A DNA stretch of 64,000 nucleotides from Phycisphaerales bacterium. GTDB lineage: Bacteria > Planctomycetota > UBA1135 > UBA2386. Shown in pieces: positions 46,421 to 55,437 of this stretch. Each line of letters opens with the position of its first letter. Position 1 is the first letter of the stretch. Where the stretch lies: assembly GCA_020247305.1 (NCBI GenBank), contig JADCJE010000045.1, forward strand, positions 1 to 64,000, given 5' to 3'. Both the position numbers and the translations under genes were made by a program. Below the pieces are notes generated by a model, which saw only the letters and a list, made by a program, of their open reading frames with translations, ran no database searches and had not been told where the DNA came from.

Positions 46421-46496
46421 TACCCCGTGGTGTAATCGGTAGCACAGCAGGTTTTGGTCCTGTTGGTTCCTGGTTCGAGTCCAGGCGGGGTAACCA
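46421..46496 (+). tRNA. tRNA-Gln (TTG), CCA encoded
   Basis: TACCCCG...GCAGGTTTTGGTCCTGT...CCTGGTTCGAGTCCAGGCGGGGTAACCA cloverleaf. Confidence 0.95.
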
Positions 46497-46586
46497 ACCC
46501 CCGGCGACCGGTGCCACCGCGCGTGGTGACGCCGCCGTTGGGCTCAGCTCGGTGCTACTCGCGCCGGGTTGGCTCGCGGTTGGGAC

Positions 46587-46676
46587 GGATGGTCGATCCG
46601 GATGGTCGATCCGGATGGTCGATCCGGATGGTCGATCCGGACGGCCTGTCCGGACGGCCTGTCCGGACGGTCGATC
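46587..46676 (+). repeat. Tandem 13-bp repeat, about 7 units, each a short GGAY-N5-RTCC hairpin
   Basis: 4x GGATGGTCGATCC, 2x GGACGGCCTGTCC, then GGACGGTCGATC; lies between two tRNA-Gln genes. Confidence 0.95.
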
Positions 46677-46706
46677 AACCTAAGCTCTTTGCCCGAAACG
46701 ATTTAC

Positions 46707-46780
46707 TGCCCCGTGGTGTAACGGTAGCACAACAGGTTCTGGTCCTGTTTGTCAAGGTTCAAATCCTTGCGGGGTAACCA
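46707..46780 (+). tRNA. tRNA-Gln (CTG), CCA encoded
   Basis: TGCCCCGTGGTGTAACGGTAGCACAACAGGTTCTGGTCCTGTTTGTCAAGGTTCAAATCCTTGCGGGGTAACCA. Confidence 0.95.
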
Positions 46781-46784
46781 CACG

Positions 46785-46822
46785 CGCGGTCTGGGTGCAT
46801 GCCCGGACCGCGTTCTTCGTTT
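46785..46822 (+). terminator. Intrinsic terminator downstream of tRNA-Gln (CTG)
   Basis: CGCGGTCTGGG-tgcatg-CCCGGACCGCG (one T-G pair) then TTCTTCGTTT. Confidence 0.8.
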
Positions 46823-46965
46823 CGGGCCGATCCCGTCGTGGTTCTCGTGCGTCGGGGGGCCAAACGCGTCGGCGTCCTGCTGGGTTGGGGCCGCTGGCGT
46901 TGCGGGGCCCGGCCTGCCGTGGCAGGTGGCCACGACCGCGCGTCGCGTCACGCCCCGTTCCCGGC

Positions 46966-48057
46966 TCAGAGCGCCGCGGCGATGCGGCCCAGGTAGCGGT
47001 CGGTCATGCCGGCGACGTAGTCGCAGGTCGCGCGGTGCAACCCGTCGCGTTCGATGCGCGCCTGCGCTGACGGCGGCAGCCGGGCGGGTTCGGCGACGAG
47101 CGCTGCGAACACCGTGCGGATGCGTTCAGCGCCTTCGTGCATCACCGCGAGCACGCGCGGCGCGCGGTAGAAGCGCGCGCGCAGGAACTCCAGCAGTTCG
47201 TGCGCCATCACGGTCATGGCGCCGCCGTGCTGCACGCGCGGCGGTTCGCCGCCGCTCGGCGCCGCTGCGATCGCGGCGTCCGTCGTCTCGACGAGGTCGT
47301 GGATCAGCAGGGACGCCACTTCGCTGACGATGCGCTGGCGGTTGTCGCTGCCGCACGCGCTGCGGGCCAGTTGCCACAGCCGCAGCGTCGCTGCGTCGCT
47401 CTCGGCGAACATGCCGGCGCGCAGGCCGTCGTCGAGGTCGTGGCTCAGGTAGGCGATCTTGTCGCAGTGGTCGACGAGGTGCGCTTCGAACGGCATCGGC
47501 GGCCGCGGCCGCAGGTCGGCGCTGAGCGGAAACCCCTCGGGCATGCGGCCCTTGAGCAGGCTCGTGCGCACGGTGAAGGTCAGGTTGAGGCCGTGGCCGT
47601 GGCCGTAGCGGTCCTCGATCAGGTCGACGATGCGCGCGCTCTGCGCGTTGTGGCGGAAGCCGCCGTGTGCGGCCATCGCCGCGTGCAGCGCCTCTTCGCC
47701 GACGTGGCCGAACGGCGGATGGCCGAGGTCGTGCGCCAGTGCGACGGCCTCGGCGAGGTCGTCATTGCAGCGCAGCGCGCGCGCCACCGAGCGCGCCATC
47801 TGCGCGACCTCGAGCGAGTGCGTCATGCGGCTGCGGTAGTGGTCGCCTTCGAACGCGGCCATGACCTGCGTCTTGTGCTGCAGGCGCCGGAACGCGGTGG
47901 CGTGCAGGATGCGGTCGCGGTCGCGTTGGAACGCCGTGCGCAGCGGGTCGTCGGCTTCGGGGAGTCGGCGCGGGCCGGCGTTGCGGCTCGGCGTCGCCCA
48001 CGGGCCGAGGCCGCGCAACTCGCGGTCCTCGTGGTCTTCGCGGCGCAGCCACACCAT
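46966..48057 (-). CDS. dgt: Deoxyguanosinetriphosphate triphosphohydrolase-like HD protein
   Basis: DRDRILHATAFRRLQHKTQVMAAFEGDHYRSRMTHSLEVAQMARSVAR...AVALAHDLGHPPFGHVGEEAL. Confidence 0.93.
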   Translation of the reverse strand: MVWLRREDHEDRELRGLGPWATPSRNAGPRRLPEADDPLRTAFQRDRDRILHATAFRRLQHKTQVMAAFEGDHYRSRMTHSLEVAQMARSVARALRCNDDLAEAVALAHDLGHPPFGHVGEEALHAAMAAHGGFRHNAQSARIVDLIEDRYGHGHGLNLTFTVRTSLLKGRMPEGFPLSADLRPRPPMPFEAHLVDHCDKIAYLSHDLDDGLRAGMFAESDAATLRLWQLARSACGSDNRQRIVSEVASLLIHDLVETTDAAIAAAPSGGEPPRVQHGGAMTVMAHELLEFLRARFYRAPRVLAVMHEGAERIRTVFAALVAEPARLPPSAQARIERDGLHRATCDYVAGMTDRYLGRIAAAL

Positions 48058-48264
48058 GTCGGTCAGGCTACCGGGCGATGGCCATCGCCGCCGCCGCGCA
48101 AGCGCCGCTCGTTCGGCGCGCTGCGGTGTGGGTTTGCCGCCGCAGGTCGGCTGCGCCGCGTGGGCGCCACCGCACGGCGCGCCCCGGGAGGCTCATTCGC
48201 CCTGCGAACCGGCCCGCTTGGCCGGCCCGACGAGCGGGCTGCCGGATGTTTCGGCCACAAGCGA

Positions 48265-48318
48265 TGCTCCGGCCAGAGACAGTGCTCCGGCCAGAGACAA
48301 TGCTCCGGCCAGAAAAAA
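48265..48318. repeat. Three tandem 18-bp repeats (TGCTCCGGCCAGAGACAR); a degenerate fourth unit at 48247-48264
   Basis: TGCTCCGGCCAGAGACAG / TGCTCCGGCCAGAGACAA / TGCTCCGGCCAGAAAAAA; the third runs into the terminator A/T tract. Confidence 0.9.
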
Positions 48319-48348
48319 AGAAGCCCGGCAGGTTTGCACCTGCCGGGC
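48312..48348 (-). terminator. Intrinsic terminator of tRNA-Glu
   Basis: Minus strand GCCCGGCAGGT-gcaa-ACCTGCCGGGC (11 bp perfect) followed by TTCTTTTTTT. Confidence 0.92.
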
Positions 48349-48351
48349 GAC

Positions 48352-48427
48352 TGGTACCCCCTAGGGGATTTGAACCCCTGTCGCATGACTGAGAATCACG
48401 AATCCTAGGCCGCTAGACGAAGGGGGC
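48352..48427 (-). tRNA. tRNA-Glu (CTC), CCA encoded
   Basis: Reverse complement GCCCCCTTCGTCTAGCGGCCTAGGATTCGTGATTCTCAGTCATGCGACAGGGGTTCAAATCCCCTAGGGGGTACCA. Confidence 0.94.
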
Positions 48428-48542
48428 CCGTTGCGGGGCGACCCTTGTACGGACCGCGCAACCTTGGGTCAAGGGCTGGTCCTTCGTTTGGCGATCGGGG
48501 ACGGTACGGGCACGGCTGCGCCGGGCGGCCGCACGACGACCC

Positions 48543-49232
48543 ATGGCCAAGTTCCTGCTCTGCCTCCTGCCGTTGCTGTTCGCCACGTCCGCGCCCGAGG
48601 GCTGGCTTGGGGTCTACCTTGACCCCGAGCGCGACGAACCGGTCGTCGCCGAGGTCATTCCCGACTCGCCGGCGGCGAAGGCCGGGCTGCAGTTGGGCGA
48701 CGTGATCGTGCGCATCGGCGCAGATGCCGCGCCGAGCCGCGAGCGCGTGCGGGCGGTGCTGGTCGCGGCGCAGCCGGGCGACCGCTTCGAAGTCCTGGTG
48801 CGGCGCGGCGGCGCCGAGCAGCGCGTGTTCGTCCGGTTGGGCGAACGGCCGGCGGCCGCTGCGCCGAAGGCTTCGGCCAGCGGCGCCAAGCCATCGCGGC
48901 CGGCCGGACCGGCCGGCGAAGTGGCGGTGGCGCCTGCCGCAGGGGCGCCCGCGTCGGTCGCGCTGGATGCGCCGAAGTCGGTGGGCGAAGGCCAGCCGGC
49001 CGCCGGGGGAGCGACCCCGGCGCGCGCTACGGCGGGTGGCGCGCTTTCGTCTGCGCCGGCGAGCGGGCCCCAAGCCAACCCCGCCGCGGTCGGGTCGCCG
49101 GGCCATGCCGCGACCGCCGCACCGCCGTCGCCGGCGCGCGACGTCGACGCCGAGATCACCGCCCTGCGCGCGGAGCTCACCGAACTCCGCCGTCAGTTGG
49201 ACGAACTGCGGCGCGCGCTGCGCCGGGAATAG
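48543..49232 (+). CDS. Secreted PDZ-domain protein with C-terminal coiled coil
   Basis: GWLGVYLDPERDEPVVAEVIPDSPAAKAGLQLGDVIVRIGADAAPSRERVRAVLVAAQPGDRFEVLVRRGG; C-terminal DVDAEITALRAELTELRRQLDELRRALRRE. Confidence 0.85.
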   Translation: MAKFLLCLLPLLFATSAPEGWLGVYLDPERDEPVVAEVIPDSPAAKAGLQLGDVIVRIGADAAPSRERVRAVLVAAQPGDRFEVLVRRGGAEQRVFVRLGERPAAAAPKASASGAKPSRPAGPAGEVAVAPAAGAPASVALDAPKSVGEGQPAAGGATPARATAGGALSSAPASGPQANPAAVGSPGHAATAAPPSPARDVDAEITALRAELTELRRQLDELRRALRRE

Positions 49233-49293
49233 CCGCGCGCTCCGCCTCGTCGGATGGCCAGCGCGACGTTGGCGTTCGCCCGCCGCGCCCGCG

Positions 49294-50352
49294 ATGCTGT
49301 TGCCGATGCCGGTCCGATCCAGCGCTCCGCTGCCCGCTCCCGCCGTGTTGGCGCCGGGCATGCGCGTTGCCGTGACCGGCGGCGCCGGCTTCATCGGCTC
49401 GCACGTCGTCGAAGAACTGCTGCGCCGCGGCCATCGCGTGCACGCCGTCGACGACCTGTCCAGCGGCAGCCTCGCCAACCTCGCCGCCGTGGCGGCGCAT
49501 CCGCGGCTCGCCGTGACGGTCGCGTCGGTCGCGGATGCGCGCGCCGCCGCCGCCGTCTGCGACGCCGCCGACGCGGTGCTGCACCTCGCTGGCGTCGTCG
49601 GCGTGCGCCGGCTCGCCGACGACCCGCTCGGCGTCATGCAGGCCAACCAGCGCAGCGCCGAACACGTGTTCGCCGCGGCGGCAGCCGCCCGCATCGGCGT
49701 GCTGTTCACGTCGAGCAGCGAGGTGTACGGCCGCGCTCGCGTGCCGTTCGACGAGGGCGAGCCGGTGCAGCCGGGCGTGCCGACCGGGTCGCGCGGCAGC
49801 TACGCGTGCGCCAAGGCCTATGCCGAGTGGCTCGCGTTCGGCCATGCAGCGCGCGCCGGTGCGCCCGTGGTCGTGGCGCGCCTGTTCAACACCGTCGGTC
49901 CACGCCAGACCGGCGACCACGGCATGGTGTTGCCGCGCTTCGTGCAGCAGGCGGTCGCCGGCCTGCCGCTGACGGTCTACGGCGATGGCCGGCAGACGCG
50001 CTGCTTCGCCCACGTCGCGGAGGTGGCGAGCGCGCTGCTCGATCTCGCGGCGGCGCCCGCGGCCGTCGGCCGCATCGTCAACGTCGGCAGCGACGTGGAG
50101 ATCTCCGTGCGCGCGCTCGCCGAGTTGGTGCGTGCGCGCGCCGCCAGCCGCTCGCCGATCGCCGTGACGCCGCTCGCGGCGGTGTTCCCGCCCGGCTTCG
50201 AGGACGTGCCGCGGCGCTTGCCGTCGCTGGCGCGGTTGCGCGCGATGGTCGGCTGGGCGCCGTCGCGGTCGTTGTCGGCCATCGTCGACGAATTGCTCGC
50301 CGAGGCCCGCGGCGCGGCCCCGGCAGCACCGGCGCTCACGGCGTCGGAGTGA
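49294..50352 (+). CDS. NAD-dependent epimerase/dehydratase (start 49294, 49306 or 49360)
   Basis: RVAVTGGAGFIGSHVVEELLRRGHRVHAVDDLSSG; SSSEVYG; YACAKAYAEWLAFGH. Confidence 0.93.
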   Translation: MLLPMPVRSSAPLPAPAVLAPGMRVAVTGGAGFIGSHVVEELLRRGHRVHAVDDLSSGSLANLAAVAAHPRLAVTVASVADARAAAAVCDAADAVLHLAGVVGVRRLADDPLGVMQANQRSAEHVFAAAAAARIGVLFTSSSEVYGRARVPFDEGEPVQPGVPTGSRGSYACAKAYAEWLAFGHAARAGAPVVVARLFNTVGPRQTGDHGMVLPRFVQQAVAGLPLTVYGDGRQTRCFAHVAEVASALLDLAAAPAAVGRIVNVGSDVEISVRALAELVRARAASRSPIAVTPLAAVFPPGFEDVPRRLPSLARLRAMVGWAPSRSLSAIVDELLAEARGAAPAAPALTASE

Positions 50353-50382
50353 CCGCGCAGCGGCGACGACCGCGCGCGATCG

Positions 50383-51765
50383 TCAGCCCGAGCGCGACAG
50401 CTTGTCGCACGCGGCGAGGTTGGCGCGCGCCGCCGGATCCTGCGGCATCAGCACGACGGCGCGCTCGAAGCACGCGCGCGCCTCGGCGATGCGGCCCTGG
50501 CGGGCGTGGCAGATGCCCAGGTTGGTCTGGGCCGCGTGCACGCCGCCGCCGAGCGCCTGTTCGAACAGCCCGATGGCGACATCGATGCGACCGCGACCGA
50601 GTTCGCTGAGGCCGCGCCAGTTGAGCACCTCCGGGTCCTCGGGCGAGAGCGTCTGCAGGCTGGTGAAGTAGCGGTTGGCGTCGTCGTGGGCGCCGGCGCG
50701 ATACGCCGCTTCGCCGAGCCGCTGCAGCACCCGCAGCTGCTGGCCATGCGAGAGCGCGCAGTCGAGCGCGCGGTGCAGTTCGCCGCGGGCCGCGGTGGCG
50801 TCACCAGCCATGCCGAGCGCCTGCGCCAAGAGCATGCGCGCGTTGGCGTGCATCGGGCACTGGCGCAGGAACGAGCGCAGGTGCGCGATCGCCGTGCGGG
50901 CGTCCGGTTGCAGCATCGCGCCGACGGCGCGGTGCCAGTCGGCGTCGGTCCAGGCCGGGTATGCGACCGCCGCTTCGATCGCGGCATCGGCGGCCGCCAG
51001 CGCGTCGGAGTCGAGCGCGGCGAGGTGGGCGCGACCGGCCGGATCGTCCTGCCATTTGGCGCGGAACTGGGCGCGGCGCTTCTGCAGTTCCTGGCCTAGG
51101 TCGAGGCCCATCGAGCGGAACGTCGCGTGGCCCTCGTGGTGCAGGAAGGCGCGGCCGGCGATGCCCAGGCGGTAGCCGCGGAGGCGCAGGCGCAGGCAGA
51201 AGTCGTCGTCCTCGAAGTTGCCGTGGCCGAAGCGCTCGTCGAACAGGCCGACCTCGTCGAGCAGCGAGCGCCGCAGCAGCAGGCACAGCCCGGCCAGCGT
51301 CGTCGCGTCCTGCAGCGCCGGCGCGTCGCGCAGCGCATCGCGGATCGCTGCGCGCCCGGCAGCCGTCTTGCCGGCGTCGCCGACCGGCAGCAACGCGTCG
51401 CCCTTCACGTGGTTGCTGCAGGGTGCAACCGTGCCCATGCGCGGGTGGCCGACGAGGACGTCGTGCAGCTCGCGCAGCAGGTTGGTCGCCGCCTGCGTGT
51501 CGTTGTTGAGCACGAGCACGAACTCGCCTGTCGCTGCGCGCAAGCCCTGGTTGACGCCGCCGGCGAAGCCGAGGTTGCGTTCCTGGCGCAGCACGCGCAC
51601 GCTCGGCGACAAGTCGCCGAGCGTCGCTGTGTCGTCGCTGCTGCCATTGTCCACGAGCAGGATCTCCGTCGGCGCATCGCCGTCGTCCTGCGCGAGCAGG
51701 CTGACGACGCAGGCGCGGGTCAGCGCGGCGCCGTTGAAGCATGGGATGACGACGGAGAGGTGCAT
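50383..51765 (-). CDS. Family 2 glycosyltransferase with C-terminal TPR region
   Basis: LSVVIPCFNGAALTRACVVSLLAQDDGDAPTEILLVDNGSSDDT...NLGFAGGVNQGLRAATGEFVLVLNNDT; C-terminal TPR helices. Confidence 0.9.
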   Translation of the reverse strand: MHLSVVIPCFNGAALTRACVVSLLAQDDGDAPTEILLVDNGSSDDTATLGDLSPSVRVLRQERNLGFAGGVNQGLRAATGEFVLVLNNDTQAATNLLRELHDVLVGHPRMGTVAPCSNHVKGDALLPVGDAGKTAAGRAAIRDALRDAPALQDATTLAGLCLLLRRSLLDEVGLFDERFGHGNFEDDDFCLRLRLRGYRLGIAGRAFLHHEGHATFRSMGLDLGQELQKRRAQFRAKWQDDPAGRAHLAALDSDALAAADAAIEAAVAYPAWTDADWHRAVGAMLQPDARTAIAHLRSFLRQCPMHANARMLLAQALGMAGDATAARGELHRALDCALSHGQQLRVLQRLGEAAYRAGAHDDANRYFTSLQTLSPEDPEVLNWRGLSELGRGRIDVAIGLFEQALGGGVHAAQTNLGICHARQGRIAEARACFERAVVLMPQDPAARANLAACDKLSRSG

Positions 51766-52224
51766 CCTGGGCTGGGTCCCTGTGTTCGGCGGTCAGGCGC
51801 CGTAGCCGTGCCATCCAGCGGACCGGGGAGCGCGAAGCACAGGTGCAACCTCCGAAATGCGCCCGCTGCACGTTCGAGTCGTGCCCGCACACGGCGGCGT
51901 CGACATGTCCCTGGCGGCCGAGGCGGACTGCTTGGGTGGTGCCATGATTGAAGTGTGGGGCGATGGCAAGCGCTGTGCCATGACGATGTTGCGTGGCTGT
52001 CGGGCGAAAACGGCGACGAATTGGTTCGTATGTTCGGTGACGGCGGAGTTTCTGTCTGCTCGTCTCGATCCTTTCCCGATAACGAGACTCGCTGTATCTT
52101 CTGCAATTGGAGACAATTCCGTCATAAGGTCCGGCTGAACCGGATCAAACGACTGGGCTGCGAATCGAGTCGCGTCCGGTGGTGGGGTTGTCCGGCGGGC
52201 ACGAATTCGTACCCTGTTCGCCCC

Positions 52225-53211
52225 TTGGTCGACCCGAAGCGCCTCCTCTTCGTCGTGCCGGACGACGCCGACGGTGCCCTGCTTGGTGACGTGCTGGCCC
52301 GCGCCGTGCCGGCGGCCCGCCCCACCCTGCTGCGCGCTGCGATCGCTGCGGGCGAGGTCCACGTGGGCGGGGCGCAGTGGGTCAGCAACCGCCGGGTGCG
52401 CGCCGGCGACGTGGTGGAATGGCGGGCTGTCGCCCCCCTGCCGCCGGCCAAGGCGCAGCGCGCGGCGCTGCCGCCGGTGCTGTGGGAGAGTCCGACCGCC
52501 ATCGTGGTCGGCAAGCCGCCGGGGGTGCCGACGGTGCCCGACCGCAGCGGGCGCGAACGCGGCATCCACGGTCTGCTGCCCGAACTGCGGCCGGACGCGG
52601 ACCTGCGCATCGTGCACCGGCTGGACCGCGACACCTCCGGCTGCCTGCTGCTCGGCAAGGGCCTGGCAGCCGCGCGTCACTTCGACCACGCCTTCGCCGC
52701 GGGCGGCGTCGCCAAGACCTACGTCGCGCTCGTCGCCGGGCAGATCGCGCGCGACGAGTTCGCGATCGACGCCTGCCTCGGCCCTGATCGCCGCCGGCCG
52801 GGCAAGGTCGTCGCCGACGCACGCGAACTGCCCGGCTTCCGCACGGCGCACACCGACGTGCGCGTGCGCCAGCGCCTGCCGCAGCACACGCTCCTCGAAC
52901 TGCGGCCGCGGACCGGGCGCAGCCACCAGCTGCGCGTCCACTTGCAGTCGATCGGGCATCCGATCGTCGGCGATCGCGACTATGGCGGCGAGGAACTGCT
53001 CCTGTCGCGGCACAAGGCCGGGTACAAGCTGCGGCGGGGCGTGCCGGAGCGACCGCTGTTGACGCGCATGTTCCTGCATGCCGAGCGGCTGTCGTTCACG
53101 GACGTCGACGGCGCGCGCGCCGACGTCGAATGCCCCTGGCCGGAGGACGTCGCCGTCGCCCTCCGTCAGCTCGCCAGCCACGACGAACGGCGGAGACGAC
53201 CGTGCGACTGA
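52225..53211 (+). CDS. RluA-family pseudouridine synthase (probable TTG start)
   Basis: RIVHRLDRDTSGCLLLGKG active-site motif; KTYVALVAG; RPRTGRSHQLRVHLQSIGHPIVGDRDYGG; S4-like N-terminus. Confidence 0.92.
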   Translation: MVDPKRLLFVVPDDADGALLGDVLARAVPAARPTLLRAAIAAGEVHVGGAQWVSNRRVRAGDVVEWRAVAPLPPAKAQRAALPPVLWESPTAIVVGKPPGVPTVPDRSGRERGIHGLLPELRPDADLRIVHRLDRDTSGCLLLGKGLAAARHFDHAFAAGGVAKTYVALVAGQIARDEFAIDACLGPDRRRPGKVVADARELPGFRTAHTDVRVRQRLPQHTLLELRPRTGRSHQLRVHLQSIGHPIVGDRDYGGEELLLSRHKAGYKLRRGVPERPLLTRMFLHAERLSFTDVDGARADVECPWPEDVAVALRQLASHDERRRRPCD

Positions 53212-54482
53212 AGACGATCCCCGAGGACTTTTGCGTCCGTGAACTGCTGCAGTGGCCCGAGGTGCCAGGCGGCAACTACATCGTGCACCAGCTGCACAAA
53301 GAGAAGTTGTCGACGCCCGAGGCGCTGGCGCTGCTCGTCCGCGAGGCCCGCGTCGACCGCGGCGCGATCGCCTACGCCGGCCTCAAGGACCGGCAGGCGG
53401 TCACCGACCAGTTCGTCACCATCGAACGGCAGGCGGTCGAGGTGAAGCTGCCGAACCTGCGCGTGCACCCGGTCGGGACCACCGACCGGCCCATCACGAG
53501 CCGCCAGAGCGCCGGCAACGCCTTCGAGATCGTCATCCGCGACCTGACGCCGCCGCGCGCCGCGGCCCTGCGGCGCGGCATGCCGTCGCTGCTCAAGACC
53601 GGCTTCCCGAACTACTTCGACGACCAGCGCTTCGGCTGCCTGCGCCACGGCCAGGGGTTTCCGATGCGCAGCGTGCTGCTCGGCGACTTCGAGCGCGCCC
53701 TGCAGCAGTTCATCGCCGAACCGTCGCCGGTGGCGATCAGCGGCGACGTCAAGCTGAAGAAGACGCTGCAGCTGCGCTGGGGCGATTGGGAGACGTGCGC
53801 GCGCATCGCCCGCGGTCCCGCCTACGAGCCGATCTTCGGCCACCTGCTCGCCAACCCCGACGACTTCCGCGGCGCCCTGGAGCACGTGCCGCTGCGGCAG
53901 CGCGTCATCCACGCGTTCGCGTTCCAGTCGCTGCTGTGGAACCGCGCCGTCAGCCGTCTGCTGCGCGGCGGCGTCAACTCGGCGCAGCGGCTGCGCCTCG
54001 CGACCATCGCCGGGGACCTGCTGGCGTGGAAGTACCTCGCGCCGGAGCGCGAGGACAAGCTCGTGGCCATGCGCACGCCGCTGTTCGGGCCCGAAGGCGA
54101 CGGCGGCAGCGAGCCGTTCCGCCGCGCGATGCACGAGGAACTGCGCGCGGCCGGCATCGGCCGCGACGACTTCGCGCGCCACGCCGTGCCGGGCATGATC
54201 TGGAAGGAGGAGCCGCGCGACGTGCTGGTCAAGCCGACCGACGTCGCCGACGTGCGCATCGAGCCCGACGAGATCCACCGCGGCAAGGTCAAGGCCTCGC
54301 TGCGCTTCTCGCTGCCGCGCGGCGCGTACGCGACGATGATGATCAAGCGCCTGTTCGCGCCGAGCTGGTTCGCGCCCGAAGACCGGCAGGACGACGGCGG
54401 CGACGGCGGCCGCGGGCGCTTCGACCGCGGCGGCGACGACCGCGGACGCGACGAACGCAGCCGCGACGAGGACGAAGCATGA
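53202..54482 (+). CDS. truD: tRNA pseudouridine synthase TruD with charged Gly/Arg/Asp tail
   Basis: IPEDFCVRELLQWPEVPGGNYIVHQLHKEKLSTPEAL...AIAYAGLKDRQAVTDQFVTI...GFPNYFDDQRFGCLRHGQGF. Confidence 0.93.
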   Translation: MRLKTIPEDFCVRELLQWPEVPGGNYIVHQLHKEKLSTPEALALLVREARVDRGAIAYAGLKDRQAVTDQFVTIERQAVEVKLPNLRVHPVGTTDRPITSRQSAGNAFEIVIRDLTPPRAAALRRGMPSLLKTGFPNYFDDQRFGCLRHGQGFPMRSVLLGDFERALQQFIAEPSPVAISGDVKLKKTLQLRWGDWETCARIARGPAYEPIFGHLLANPDDFRGALEHVPLRQRVIHAFAFQSLLWNRAVSRLLRGGVNSAQRLRLATIAGDLLAWKYLAPEREDKLVAMRTPLFGPEGDGGSEPFRRAMHEELRAAGIGRDDFARHAVPGMIWKEEPRDVLVKPTDVADVRIEPDEIHRGKVKASLRFSLPRGAYATMMIKRLFAPSWFAPEDRQDDGGDGGRGRFDRGGDDRGRDERSRDEDEA

Positions 54483-55348
54483 GCGCGTGCACGCTGGGCG
54501 TGATCGGCGGCTCGGGCATCTACGACCTGCCCGGCCTGCAGGATCGCCAGGAGATCGTCGTCGACACGCCGTTCGGCCTGCCGAGCGACGCGCTGGTCAC
54601 CGGCACGCTGGCGGGCGTGCGCATGGCGTTCCTGCCGCGGCACGGCCGCGGCCATCGCCTGGCGCCGCACGAACTGCCGTTCCGCGCCAACCTGCACGCG
54701 ATGAAGCAGCTCGGCATGGACTGCGTCGTCGGCATCTCGGCGGTCGGGTCGATGAAGGAGCACATCGAGCCGGGCCACCTCGTGCTCGTCGACCAGTTCC
54801 TCGACCGCACGCGCGGCCGCACGCAGGAGTCGACGTTCTTCGGCGACGGCTGCGTCGCGCATGCGCACTTCGCCGACCCGGTGTGGGAGCCGCTGCGGCA
54901 GCTGGCGCTGCAGGCCGCGCGCAAGGCGGGCGCGACGGCGCACGACGGCGGCACCTACGTGTGCATGGAAGGGCCGCTGTTCAGCACGCGCGCGGAGTCG
55001 AAGCTCTACCGCAGCTGGGGCGTCGACGTGATCGGCATGACCAACCTGCAGGAGGCCAAGCTCGCGCGCGAGGCCGAGATCGCCTACGCGACGGTCGCGC
55101 TCGTCACCGACTACGACTGTTGGCACGAGACCGAGGCCGACGTCGACGTGTCGGCGGTGATCGCCGTGATCCGCAAGAACGTCGACCTCGCGCGCCGCGT
55201 CGTCGCCGAGCTGGCGCAGCTCGTCGCGGCGAGTCCACCGATCAGCGCCGCCGGCTGCATGCAGCACGCGATCATGACGGCCAAGGAGGCGATCCCGCCC
55301 GACGCGCGGCGCCGCCTCGACCTGCTGATCGGCAAGTACCTGGGCTGA
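54479..55348 (+). CDS. mtnP: S-methyl-5'-thioadenosine phosphorylase family
   Basis: LGVIGGSGIYDLPGL; FLPRHGRGHRLAPHELPFRANLHAMKQLG; YVCMEGPLFSTRAESKLYRSWGVDVIGMTNLQEAKLAREAEIAYAT. Confidence 0.94.
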   Translation: MSACTLGVIGGSGIYDLPGLQDRQEIVVDTPFGLPSDALVTGTLAGVRMAFLPRHGRGHRLAPHELPFRANLHAMKQLGMDCVVGISAVGSMKEHIEPGHLVLVDQFLDRTRGRTQESTFFGDGCVAHAHFADPVWEPLRQLALQAARKAGATAHDGGTYVCMEGPLFSTRAESKLYRSWGVDVIGMTNLQEAKLAREAEIAYATVALVTDYDCWHETEADVDVSAVIAVIRKNVDLARRVVAELAQLVAASPPISAAGCMQHAIMTAKEAIPPDARRRLDLLIGKYLG

Positions 55349-55437
55349 CGCGCCGCCGGCGACCATGGCGCGCGCACGTCGCATCCTGCCCGCGTCCGCG
55401 GCCGCCCCGGCCGTCGGCCGCCGCTGAGGACCCCGCG

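Noticed and set aside
46587-46676. 13-bp array as a CRISPR array
   Set aside because: Contiguous tandem units without unique spacers and no cas genes.
48265-48318. 18-bp array as CRISPR or as coding hexapeptide repeats
   Set aside because: No spacers; the in-frame peptides (CSGQRQ / MLRPET / WPEHCL) have no supporting gene context and overlap a tRNA terminator.
51857-52138. 93-aa ORF in the 51.8-52.2 kb gap
   Set aside because: No motif, no start signal and composition unlike the genome's coding sequence; treated as non-coding.
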